NCBI GenBank assembly: GCA_046533095.1
Contig: JAJQRA010000014.1
Coordinates: 93,932 to 157,931, forward strand
DNA length: 64,000 nucleotides
Reading direction: 5' to 3'
Source: ZAX-1 sp046533095
GTDB lineage: Bacteria; Bacillota; Clostridia; Lachnospirales; Lachnospiraceae
Shown here: positions 1 to 7,144 of the stretch, piece by piece
How positions within the stretch are numbered: position 1 is the stretch's first letter
How the letters are laid out: the number at the start of each line of letters is the position of its first letter
Made by a program: the position numbers and the translations under genes
The notes under the pieces: model-generated
What the model was told of the DNA's origin: nothing
Seen by the model: the letters and a program-made list of their open reading frames with translations, nothing else
Database searches by the model: none

Positions 1-59
1 GATACGATAGGATCCTCGGTGATTTGTTTTAAGGGAAGAACAGGCGGGAGATATAAATA

Positions 60-2537
60 ATGATGCTTCATGCAAAGGTAACCGTCCCAAAGGAGAAAGA
101 AAATGATATCTGTATAGAAAGGCTACAGCAGAAAATGCCATCAAAGGACACTGCTGTATGTCTTTTTTGTGCACCATTTGGATATGGGAAGACAACGGCG
201 CTGATACAATATGCCAATCGTTCGAAAAAGAAAATCCTGTGGTATCGGTTGGATACTTTGGATAACAGGGAAACCGTGTTTTTGACAAATTTAAGTGTGC
301 TGCTAAAGCAAGATACAGAGCAAAAATGGACTGCAAAGGAATGGCAGACAGGGGGCGGTCAGGCTCCTTTTTGTTATCTAGAAGAGATGGCGGCTTTGCT
401 AGAAGCATTTACCGGGTATGCGAAGAAAAATTCTAAGGAACAGTATTGTTTGATCTTGGATCAGTTTGAAATGATAGGCAATCAAACAGTTTTTGATATG
501 GTCAAATTGATGCTGGATTACAGGCCGGAGCAGTTGCAGATCGTGCTCGCGGCGAATCGGGGGATACCGGATTTTTTGTTTCAAAATATTGTTGGCGGAA
601 ACTGCACGGTACTGAGAGAAGATGATTTTAAATGGACGTTAGAGGAAACGGATGATTGGATGTGTAAGAATTTTCCAAATAGCGACGCCTCACGAAATCG
701 TATAGGCCTGCTAAATAGGATACCTTTGCGAACGAGTATAGACCTGCCAAATAGGATACCCTTGCGAACGAGTATAGACCTGCCAAATAGGATGGCTCTG
801 TCAAAAGCAATCTGGCTAGAAATGGGGGGATGGCCTCTTGGAATCCAGTATTTGGCAGAGTATATGTGTTCTTATAGGTGTGCACCCCTCATAAAAGAAC
901 CGGAGGCTCAATCGGACGTAATATTAAAAGAACCGGAGGATCAATCAGGCGGAATTTCAAAAGGATCTGAGGCTCAATCGGATGGAATATTTAGGCTTTT
1001 GAAAGATAGGAATGTTGAGTTTTTTGATTGGGACAAAATCTTTGAGAGCAGTTACCTGGAAGAAATTTTGGAACATGAGATTTCAAAAAGGGGTGTGGAT
1101 GAACAGCTGTGGGAATTTTTGATTCGTTCCAGTGTCTTGCGTGAATTTACGAGAGAAAGCCTCTGCGCCGCACTAGGAAAGCAGAATCAGGTGATTCCAT
1201 TGCTTTTACGCAAGGCGTTGCATGGTGGATGGTTTTTATTTTCTAAAAATGATGTTTTCAAGTACTTGCCTTTTTTCCGTGCATATCTAAAACGCAGATG
1301 TTCAAAAGATGTAAAAAAAGAAACGCTTTTACAGGCTTTGGACTATTATAAAAAGAAAACAGAATACGAGGCCGCCATCTATTGTGGGCTGGAGGGTGGC
1401 TTATATGAGGAATTGACTTCATTGATGGAGCAGCAGGGGCTTGCCATACTAGAAGAGGGAAATAAGGAACTGTTATGGAAAGTGGTTTCTTTTCTAGAGG
1501 ACTATCCCTTGGAATTTAGCTTGCGCTCGGTAGAGGTATTTGCCCAATGCGCCTATTGCATTGGACAGTACAAGAAGATGGATTATTATCTAAATTATGC
1601 AGACAGCCAGTATGGGAAGGAAAATAAATTTAGCGCGTATCGAAGCTTGTACAGGGCGTTGCTGCAGTTTAGAGAGGATCCGGATAAATACCAAAAGCAG
1701 ATGAACCATGCCCTGTTTTTCCTAAAGGAAAATAAAATAGAGCTGCCTTGGCTATCGGAGCAGGACAAAAAAACATTGCATACATATGAGGAGGCAATTG
1801 GCGAAAAAGAAAAGAAGATAGAGGTGCATGTTTTTGGAAGCTTTGAGGTCGTTTTTCCAAAAGATGGGAAAAGAATGTCTTGGCGAACAAAAAAAGGGAA
1901 AGAACTTTTTGCTTATTTAGTGCAGCTGCAGGGAAAGCCGGTAGAGCGAAGCCATCTAATGCAACTGCTTTGGCCGGATGAAATTCCGGATAATGCCGTT
2001 CCTATGATTCATAACAGCATTTACAATATACGTAAAGAATTATCGGCCTATCAAATGGAGGGCTTGGTGCAATATCAAGAAAAACGTTACAGCATCCATA
2101 CAGCATGGGTTGTAAATGACTTGAAACGCCTAGAATCTATCTGTGACATGGTGGAGAAGAAAAACCTTATGGACTTGGCAGAGGAAACAGATTATTTTAG
2201 GACGTATCCAGGTAGATATTTAGAAGATGTGGATGCACATTGGGCAGAGGAAAAAGCAAATTATTATGACAGGATTTTTTTAGAGGGCTGTTGTATGTTG
2301 GCAGACGAATATAAGAATGAGGGAAATTATGAAAAAGCCATTCTTTTATACACAACGGCTAGACAGATCGATGGCTACAATGAGGAGCTGCTTCAAAACT
2401 TGATGCGGTGCTTGCAACAGACAGGCGACTTTAAAACAATGAAAAAGCAGTATGAAGGTTTTGCGGCATTATTGAAAAAGGATTTAGGGATCAAGCCTGG
2501 ATTTGCATTAAACCAGTATTATCGGGCACCAGTGTGA
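60..2537 (+). CDS. SARP/AfsR-like ATPase transcriptional regulator
   Basis: A probable transcriptional activator of 825 residues. The N-terminal part is a STAND/MalT-like ATPase with a P-loop, APFGYGKTT, at residues 38-46. Residues about 585-680 (starting VHVFGSFEVVF) look like an OmpR-type winged helix, with the RTKKGKELFAYL helix and the LLWPDEIPDNA segment typical of SARP proteins. The last 130 residues are helical and TPR-like, matching a bacterial transcriptional activation (BTAD) domain. Start is ATG at 60 or 63 behind GGGAG. Two internal tandem repeats lie between the ATPase and the rest. It is the first gene of the injection-system locus and is the natural candidate for its pathway-specific activator, but that target is inferred from position only. 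Confidence 0.85.
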   Translation: MMLHAKVTVPKEKENDICIERLQQKMPSKDTAVCLFCAPFGYGKTTALIQYANRSKKKILWYRLDTLDNRETVFLTNLSVLLKQDTEQKWTAKEWQTGGGQAPFCYLEEMAALLEAFTGYAKKNSKEQYCLILDQFEMIGNQTVFDMVKLMLDYRPEQLQIVLAANRGIPDFLFQNIVGGNCTVLREDDFKWTLEETDDWMCKNFPNSDASRNRIGLLNRIPLRTSIDLPNRIPLRTSIDLPNRMALSKAIWLEMGGWPLGIQYLAEYMCSYRCAPLIKEPEAQSDVILKEPEDQSGGISKGSEAQSDGIFRLLKDRNVEFFDWDKIFESSYLEEILEHEISKRGVDEQLWEFLIRSSVLREFTRESLCAALGKQNQVIPLLLRKALHGGWFLFSKNDVFKYLPFFRAYLKRRCSKDVKKETLLQALDYYKKKTEYEAAIYCGLEGGLYEELTSLMEQQGLAILEEGNKELLWKVVSFLEDYPLEFSLRSVEVFAQCAYCIGQYKKMDYYLNYADSQYGKENKFSAYRSLYRALLQFREDPDKYQKQMNHALFFLKENKIELPWLSEQDKKTLHTYEEAIGEKEKKIEVHVFGSFEVVFPKDGKRMSWRTKKGKELFAYLVQLQGKPVERSHLMQLLWPDEIPDNAVPMIHNSIYNIRKELSAYQMEGLVQYQEKRYSIHTAWVVNDLKRLESICDMVEKKNLMDLAEETDYFRTYPGRYLEDVDAHWAEEKANYYDRIFLEGCCMLADEYKNEGNYEKAILLYTTARQIDGYNEELLQNLMRCLQQTGDFKTMKKQYEGFAALLKKDLGIKPGFALNQYYRAPV
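708..815 (+). repeat. 36-bp tandem repeat inside the SARP gene
   Basis: Units begin at 708, 744 and 780; the first two are full and nearly identical, the third diverges after about 14 bases. They encode LLNRIPLRTSID-type 12-residue units. Frame is kept, so the expansion lengthens the linker without breaking the protein. Confidence 0.9.
886..990 (+). repeat. 33-bp tandem repeat inside the SARP gene
   Basis: Three 11-residue units, KEPEAQSDVIL, KEPEDQSGGIS and KGSEAQSDGIF, follow each other in frame. They form a hydrophilic linker insertion in the ATPase region, about 75 bp after the 36-bp repeat. Confidence 0.85.
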
Positions 2538-2616
2538 TAGATAGCATATAGCCAATTTGTACCCCCATAAATAGACGATGTACAAATTGATTATAAAAAG
2601 AGGTATGGGCAGATAG

Positions 2617-2785
2617 ACGCCATGGGGTTAAAATGTGTCATAAGGTGGGGGCGCCATATGTGAAGCGGGAAATAGGTGCCATTGGATTAAAATGTGGCAT
2701 AAGGCGGTAGTGCTATATGTGAAGCAGGAATAGGCACCATGGGATTAAAATGTGGCATAAGGTGGGAGTACCATAATATGAAGTT
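2617..2785 (+). repeat. 58-59 bp tandem triplication of a translation start region
   Basis: Three copies of a unit with TTAAAATGTG starting at 2628, 2687 and 2745. Each copy carries a GGTGGGGG-like purine run followed by CATATGTGAAG or its relative. Only the third copy reads ATG AAG TTG and opens the AAA+ gene; the first two give GTG or ATG starts that soon hit stops. It fills most of the 240-base gap between the regulator and the ATPase. Confidence 0.85.
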
Positions 2786-4901
2786 GGATATGCAATATCT
2801 GTTGTTGATAGAACAGTTGATGCGATTAAAAGTAGAGAGGGCAGTTTTCTATAAAAAAGTAGCCGAAGGTAAAGAAAATTTGCGAAAAGCCTCTAAAGTG
2901 TCAAATAGCTACCAAGCAGAAGCCAGAGGAAAAGAACCGGAAGATTTGTCAGATCATGCAGCAAAGATAGAGAAAAAAGAAATCCAACTTCTAAAGCTTG
3001 CCGAGGAGGCAAAGGAGAAAGGGGAGTTTTTACCCTTTGAATATCTTTTTTCTGTTTTTGAATGCAATGATTTTGAACGGCATACGATCATGCTGCTGGC
3101 GGCATTCGAGATAGATGCTTGGCTTTATCAGCTATCTGGACGTTTTCACGAAGAATTGGGACTTTCTATCTGTTTTGCGACGCCAATGCTGGCACGGGCC
3201 TCCTTTGACCGGGAAATGACAGATCCGCAGGTATTTAAAGCACTTGACAGTCAAAGCGTGGGTGGAAGATATTTTCTACAAAAAGAGGAAGAAGGGCAGA
3301 CAGGGGCGTTAAGGAAACTTGTATTGACCAGGAGGCTAAAGGATCTGCTGCTTAGCGGATCTGTTACATGGCAGGGCGAACAAAACTATATGTCTTTATG
3401 GAGTCCAAAAGATGAACTTTGCAAAGCAAGAGGCCTAGATACTTTTTTAGAGAGGCTAGAGGCGATGCTTAAAAGGGGCGAAGACACGAGGTTTATTCGT
3501 TTGATCGGGGAAAGCGGGAGCGGTAAGAGCTTCTGCTTTAAACATCTCGCCAAGAGAAATGACTGGTCCTTACTGCTTGTTTCGCTTTCGGATCTTTGTT
3601 GGCAGGAGGACAGCCTGGAACGACAGATAGATGAGATTATTTTTGAAGCACATCTTTTTCAGGCGATCCCCCTCTTGCGAAGAGAGACCCTTTTGCACCA
3701 TCAAAATGAGTATGGGGCGAACTTGATTAAAATGAAAAACCGACTCTTCTTAAGGCTCCACGAAGAATTTCCGGTGTTGTTTCTAACAGCAGAAGAAGCA
3801 GTTTTGACAGAAGAATTCTATGTTGGTCCACCTTGGAGCAATGTGGCGATGGGTGAATTGGATTTGGAGGCATATGAAGAAATTTGGAAGGATAAAAGCT
3901 TAAAATTTCCGATCGCACAGGAGGTTTCTCCGGCGGCGATGGCACAGCGTTTTTATATGACCCCGGGGAAAATAGAAGACGCCTACCGCTTGTCATGGCA
4001 AAGGTGCCTCTTAAACGGCCGTGCGGCATTGACGCTGGAAGATTTGATTGAAGGCTGCCACAAGGTCCTGCACCAGAATCTAGGAGACAAGATGGTTCAG
4101 GTTCATACCATCTACCAATGGGGGCAGTTGATACTGCCGAATTATCAAAAGGATCTATTGGTTACGGCATGCAATCAGGTAAAATACAAACATCAAGTCT
4201 ATAGTGTCTGGGGGATGGAACAAAGTATTGCCTATGGAAAAGGGATTTCCATGGTATTTGCAGGCCCTCCTGGAACGGGAAAGACGATGGCGGCACAGAT
4301 ATTGGCAAAAGAAATCGGGCTGGAACTTTATAAGGTAGAATTGGCTACGGTTGTCAGTAAATATATAGGAGAAACGGAAAAAAATTTAGCGGCAATCTTT
4401 GCACAGGCAAGGGCAGGCCAGTTTATATTGTTCTTTGACGAAGCGGATTCTTTGTTTAGCAAGCGGACAGAAGTAAAAGATTCGAATGATAAATACAGCA
4501 ACATGGAAGCGGCATTTATGCTACAAAAAATCGAAGAGTATGAGGGGATTACCATTCTGGCTACGAATTATCTGCAAAATTTCGATGAAGCTTTTAAAAG
4601 GAGAATGAAATTCATCATTGATTTCCCATTTCCGGATAGAGAATCCAGGCGCCAAATCTGGGCGATTGGCTTTCCTGAAAAAATGCCGGTAGAAGATATG
4701 GATTTGGATTATCTAAGCGGATTTGAATTGTCCGGAAGCAATATCAGGCAGGCAATTTTGTACGGGGCTTTTTTGGCGGTGGAACGAAATGGTGTGGTTG
4801 AAATGAGAGATGTTTTATCTGGAATTCGGCAGGAATATGCAAAACAAGGGAAAATCCTTAGTAAAGAAGCAATGGGGGAATATTATGTACTGCTCTCATG
4901 A
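2778..4901 (+). CDS. eCIS-associated AAA+ ATPase (Afp15-like)
   Basis: A 707-residue protein with two P-loops. The first, GESGSGKS, is at residues 244-251. The second, GPPGTGKT at 496-503, is followed by a Walker B ILFFDEAD near 548 and the arginine-rich FKRRMKFIIDF segment typical of Cdc48/Vps4-class AAA+ enzymes. Such ATPases are hallmark members of eCIS loci (Afp15) and are thought to act in particle assembly. The start at 2778 is preferred over an upstream in-frame ATG at 2739 because GGTGGGAG lies just before it and the upstream stretch is repeat DNA. The end overlaps the next gene by 17 bases, indicating coupled translation. Confidence 0.88.
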   Translation: MKLDMQYLLLIEQLMRLKVERAVFYKKVAEGKENLRKASKVSNSYQAEARGKEPEDLSDHAAKIEKKEIQLLKLAEEAKEKGEFLPFEYLFSVFECNDFERHTIMLLAAFEIDAWLYQLSGRFHEELGLSICFATPMLARASFDREMTDPQVFKALDSQSVGGRYFLQKEEEGQTGALRKLVLTRRLKDLLLSGSVTWQGEQNYMSLWSPKDELCKARGLDTFLERLEAMLKRGEDTRFIRLIGESGSGKSFCFKHLAKRNDWSLLLVSLSDLCWQEDSLERQIDEIIFEAHLFQAIPLLRRETLLHHQNEYGANLIKMKNRLFLRLHEEFPVLFLTAEEAVLTEEFYVGPPWSNVAMGELDLEAYEEIWKDKSLKFPIAQEVSPAAMAQRFYMTPGKIEDAYRLSWQRCLLNGRAALTLEDLIEGCHKVLHQNLGDKMVQVHTIYQWGQLILPNYQKDLLVTACNQVKYKHQVYSVWGMEQSIAYGKGISMVFAGPPGTGKTMAAQILAKEIGLELYKVELATVVSKYIGETEKNLAAIFAQARAGQFILFFDEADSLFSKRTEVKDSNDKYSNMEAAFMLQKIEEYEGITILATNYLQNFDEAFKRRMKFIIDFPFPDRESRRQIWAIGFPEKMPVEDMDLDYLSGFELSGSNIRQAILYGAFLAVERNGVVEMRDVLSGIRQEYAKQGKILSKEAMGEYYVLLS

Positions 4902-5754
4902 AGAGAAGGTGAGACAATCAAAAGCGGCGACTCATGAAAAAAGCAAAGAGTGGAAACAATCAGAAGCTCTCGTTCATGACCATCAGCCTCAGATGCTAGA
5001 ATCAGGGAAACCGATGACAGGGTTTGGCGCTAGGATGTCGGAAGAAAGCGCAGACAAGACATATCATGAAATGGCAAATTTAGAGAATTCCTACGGCAAT
5101 ATTGTGATGGGTGCAAACAAGGAAAAGGATTTTGTATTTTTGGTTCGGGAAAAGCGAAGGCATAATGCTCCGGAACTTATGAAGGATCAAAAAGAAATAA
5201 AGAAAGACAGCAGAAAAGAGCTGCCACAAGGAAGAAGTTCTTTTGTCACGAACAGCCATGACGATGCAAAAAGTGCAGTTGCATTTCGTACGACTTCCTA
5301 TTTGCCACCGGATAAGCTTATGGGGGCGATTCAAAAATTCGAAGACAGGAAGAAGCAGGAAAATTTAGGAAAGATGCTTCCATTTTTGAAAGATGGCAAG
5401 CAGGAAGAGCAGGCGGATCAAGTAAAGGAGCAGAGCAGTGAGCTACAGGCGAAGCAGCAGCTGCAACATCAAGTAGAACAGAAACTAAGGTTGGCACTGA
5501 AGAAGTCTCTTGGCCTTGTCGGTGAGTACGATGATCCTTTTTGGTATCAGAATTCTCTGGAGACAGAAGAGCTACAAGAGAATTCCAACCAGGGGGAAGA
5601 GTCCAGCCAGGAAGAAGGAGGCAGTCTAGAAGAAGGCGCTAGTCAGGGAGAAGACCCTATCCAAGAAGAAGGTGCTAGTCAGGAAGAAGGGGGCAGTCCA
5701 GAAGAAGTCACTAGTCAGGAAGAAGGGGGTAGTCCAGAAGAAGTTACTAGTTAG
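4885..5754 (+). CDS. Acidic repeat protein of unknown function in eCIS locus
   Basis: A hydrophilic 289-residue protein that I do not recognise. It starts at ATG 4885 with GGGGGAA just upstream, inside the end of the ATPase gene. The first 230 residues are rich in K, E and Q and have no membrane segment. The C-terminus is a run of 12-residue units of the type SQEEGGSPEEVT, encoded by 36-bp repeats. The last unit carries TAG (5752-5754) where the earlier units have CAG; the frame stays open for 11 more codons to TAA at 5788-5790. Position between the ATPase and the structural operon suggests an accessory or cargo-related role, but nothing in the sequence proves it. Confidence 0.7.
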   Translation: MYCSHEEKVRQSKAATHEKSKEWKQSEALVHDHQPQMLESGKPMTGFGARMSEESADKTYHEMANLENSYGNIVMGANKEKDFVFLVREKRRHNAPELMKDQKEIKKDSRKELPQGRSSFVTNSHDDAKSAVAFRTTSYLPPDKLMGAIQKFEDRKKQENLGKMLPFLKDGKQEEQADQVKEQSSELQAKQQLQHQVEQKLRLALKKSLGLVGEYDDPFWYQNSLETEELQENSNQGEESSQEEGGSLEEGASQGEDPIQEEGASQEEGGSPEEVTSQEEGGSPEEVTS

Positions 5755-5770
5755 GAAGAAGATTCCAGCC
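5605..5770 (+). repeat. Acidic 36-bp repeats with a nonsense change
   Basis: Degenerate units coding for S-Q-E-E-G-type repeats end in two near-identical 36-bp copies from about 5680. The pattern continues past the TAG at 5752, where CAG has become TAG. Confidence 0.8.
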
Positions 5771-5866
5771 AAGAAGATTTTGCAGGTTAAGCAAATCCCC
5801 TCTGGAAACATTTAATATTTCATTGTAGTGGCGAATGCACAAACGTGTATTTGTACAAGGATTTTC

Positions 5867-5895
5867 TTGACAATCGTTGTAAATCATGACATAAT
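5867..5895 (+). promoter_or_regulatory. Sigma-A type promoter of the structural operon
   Basis: TTGACA at 5867-5872 and CATAAT at 5890-5895 are separated by 17 bases. It lies 182 bases upstream of the first structural gene, so the mRNA would have a leader of about 175 bases. The rest of the 5755-6076 gap holds the short repeat tail, this promoter and the hairpin below. Confidence 0.75.
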
Positions 5896-5942
5896 AGGAC
5901 AATAATTAATCGTTTCTGCATAGTTTTACTGAAAAAATAGAA

Positions 5943-5969
5943 ATTATCAAAGGTGTACCTTTTGATAAT
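5943..5969 (+). promoter_or_regulatory. Hairpin in the leader of the eCIS operon
   Basis: ATTATCAAAGG (5943-5953) pairs with CCTTTTGATAAT (5958-5969), with one bulged base and a four-base loop TGTA. No U-run follows, so it is not a simple terminator. It could be an operator for a dimeric regulator, such as the SARP protein, or an RNA control element. Confidence 0.55.
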
Positions 5970-6076
5970 GCTTGAAGATAATAGTGTAATTTTGAAAGCT
6001 GTCCGCAAGGAAAATGAAACGGATATTAAGAGCTGCGAGAGCACATGGGCAACTAAGAATAAGGAGGCATACGTAT

Positions 6077-6448
6077 ATGGCATTTCAAACAGAATTTGAA
6101 TTTGTATTACCGAAAGGATATGTGGATAAAGAAGGGAGACTAAATCGGAAGGGTACCATGCGGCTGGCAACTGCGGCCGACGAGATTTTACCGCTTCGAG
6201 ATCCAAGAGTACAGCAGAACCCGGGTTATTTGAGTATTATATTATTGGCACGTGTGATTACGAAACTTGAAAACCTGTCGGCGGTGGATACGCATGTCAT
6301 AGAAGGCCTTTATACGGCAGATTTAGCATATCTGCAGGATTTGTACCAGAGAGTTAATACAATGGATATACCTACTTACAAGGGGAACTGCCCTCATTGT
6401 AGCGAGTCGATTGATATTCCGGTAAATTTTATGGAAGCCACTCTATAG
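6077..6448 (+). CDS. eCIS tail-assembly chaperone-like protein
   Basis: A 123-residue protein with an ideal AAGGAGG at 6061-6067 before ATG 6077. It matches the small eCIS/phage-tail family recalled by FVLPKGYVDKEG near the start, RLATAADEI and PLRDPRVQQNPGYL in the middle, and a CPHC knuckle near residue 107. These proteins sit next to the tube gene and are thought to assist tail assembly. A -1 slippery heptamer near its end would fuse it to the next reading frame, as in the gpG/gpGT chaperones of lambda. It is the first gene after the main promoter. Confidence 0.75.
   Translation: MAFQTEFEFVLPKGYVDKEGRLNRKGTMRLATAADEILPLRDPRVQQNPGYLSIILLARVITKLENLSAVDTHVIEGLYTADLAYLQDLYQRVNTMDIPTYKGNCPHCSESIDIPVNFMEATL
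6424..6430 (+). promoter_or_regulatory. Candidate -1 ribosomal frameshift site
   Basis: The heptamer A-AAT-TTT fits X-XXY-YYZ in the frame of the chaperone gene. It lies 15 bases before that gene's TAG stop. A shift back by one base enters the open DUF6760-like frame, which has no normal start codon ahead of its conserved N-terminus. Confidence 0.6.
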
Positions 6449-6624
6449 CAGTATACCCGGCTGATAAAATATATGAGGAGGCGGCATTTATCGGATACTA
6501 TATGCATTGGAATCATGATGATATTATGAGTTTTAGCCATCAAGATCGCCTAAGGTGGTGCAAGGAAATCTCTAAGATTAACGCAAAGCTAAATCAAGAA
6601 CCGGAAAATGTATTTAACGTATAG
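6430..6624 (+). CDS. DUF6760-like extension, probably made by frameshift
   Basis: This open frame encodes YPADKIYEEAAFIGYYMHW followed by RLRWCKEISKINAKL. That is the pattern of the small DUF6760 family, which in eCIS loci follows the tail chaperone. Back to the preceding stop (TGA, 6412-6414) the frame has no ATG, GTG or TTG until ATG 6502, which lies inside the conserved part and has no well-placed ribosome site (GAGGAGG is 20 bases away). The coordinates given are the stretch translated after a -1 shift at 6424-6430, adding 64 residues to the chaperone. Independent initiation at a non-standard codon is the alternative. Confidence 0.6.
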   Translation, partial: YGSHSIAVYPADKIYEEAAFIGYYMHWNHDDIMSFSHQDRLRWCKEISKINAKLNQEPENVFNV

Positions 6625-6689
6625 TTAAAGAACACTATAAATGAACTTTGAGCAGGATTTTTAACATATAGTTAAAGTGGGGTTTTAAT

Positions 6690-7112
6690 ATGGCTGAGAA
6701 CTATTTGCCGGGATATGAATTTAAGGTAAGGATTGGATTGTTTGTGACATTAAATTTTAGTAAAATTACAAATCTTAGCACTGAAGTGGAATATGAAAGC
6801 ATTGGAGACGGTGGAAATAATGACAAAATGCGCTTTTATAATAAACCAAAGCGCAAGCCTGATACCATCATCTTTGAAAGAGGGATCAACACGGGAATTT
6901 CTAATACCTTGTATTCCTTGGTAATAGAGGGTTTAAAGGTGAGCAGTGTTATGATTGAGGTGATGCTAAATGGGTCAATGGAGAAGATATTTTGGATTGA
7001 TGAAGCGATGATTACGAAAAGGAGCTTTACAGATCTAGATGCTTCTAAAAGTTCGGTTTTGATCAGAAGGCTGGAAATGATCCATACGGGTCTAGTGGAA
7101 ATTGAAGTGTAG
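6690..7112 (+). CDS. Contractile injection system inner tube protein (gp19/Afp1-5 family)
   Basis: A 140-residue protein of the T4 gp19-like tube family. MAENYLPGYEFKVRI and LFVTLNFSKITNLSTEVEYE are the usual N-terminal beta strands, and the GGNNDKMRFYNKPKRKPD and IIFERGINT segments match the loop and second sheet of tube subunits. Such proteins stack as hexameric rings around the payload lumen. The ribosome site is a weak GTGGGG at 6676. It is the only tube gene in the window, whereas many eCIS loci have two or more, and the sheath normally adjacent is not here. Confidence 0.85.
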   Translation: MAENYLPGYEFKVRIGLFVTLNFSKITNLSTEVEYESIGDGGNNDKMRFYNKPKRKPDTIIFERGINTGISNTLYSLVIEGLKVSSVMIEVMLNGSMEKIFWIDEAMITKRSFTDLDASKSSVLIRRLEMIHTGLVEIEV

Positions 7113-7144
7113 GCAATGCACAGAGGCTAAAAAGGTAGAGCGCT

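Noticed and set aside
4885..5754. Acidic protein considered as eCIS toxin cargo.
   Set aside because: No catalytic or toxin motif is visible; naming it an effector would be guesswork.
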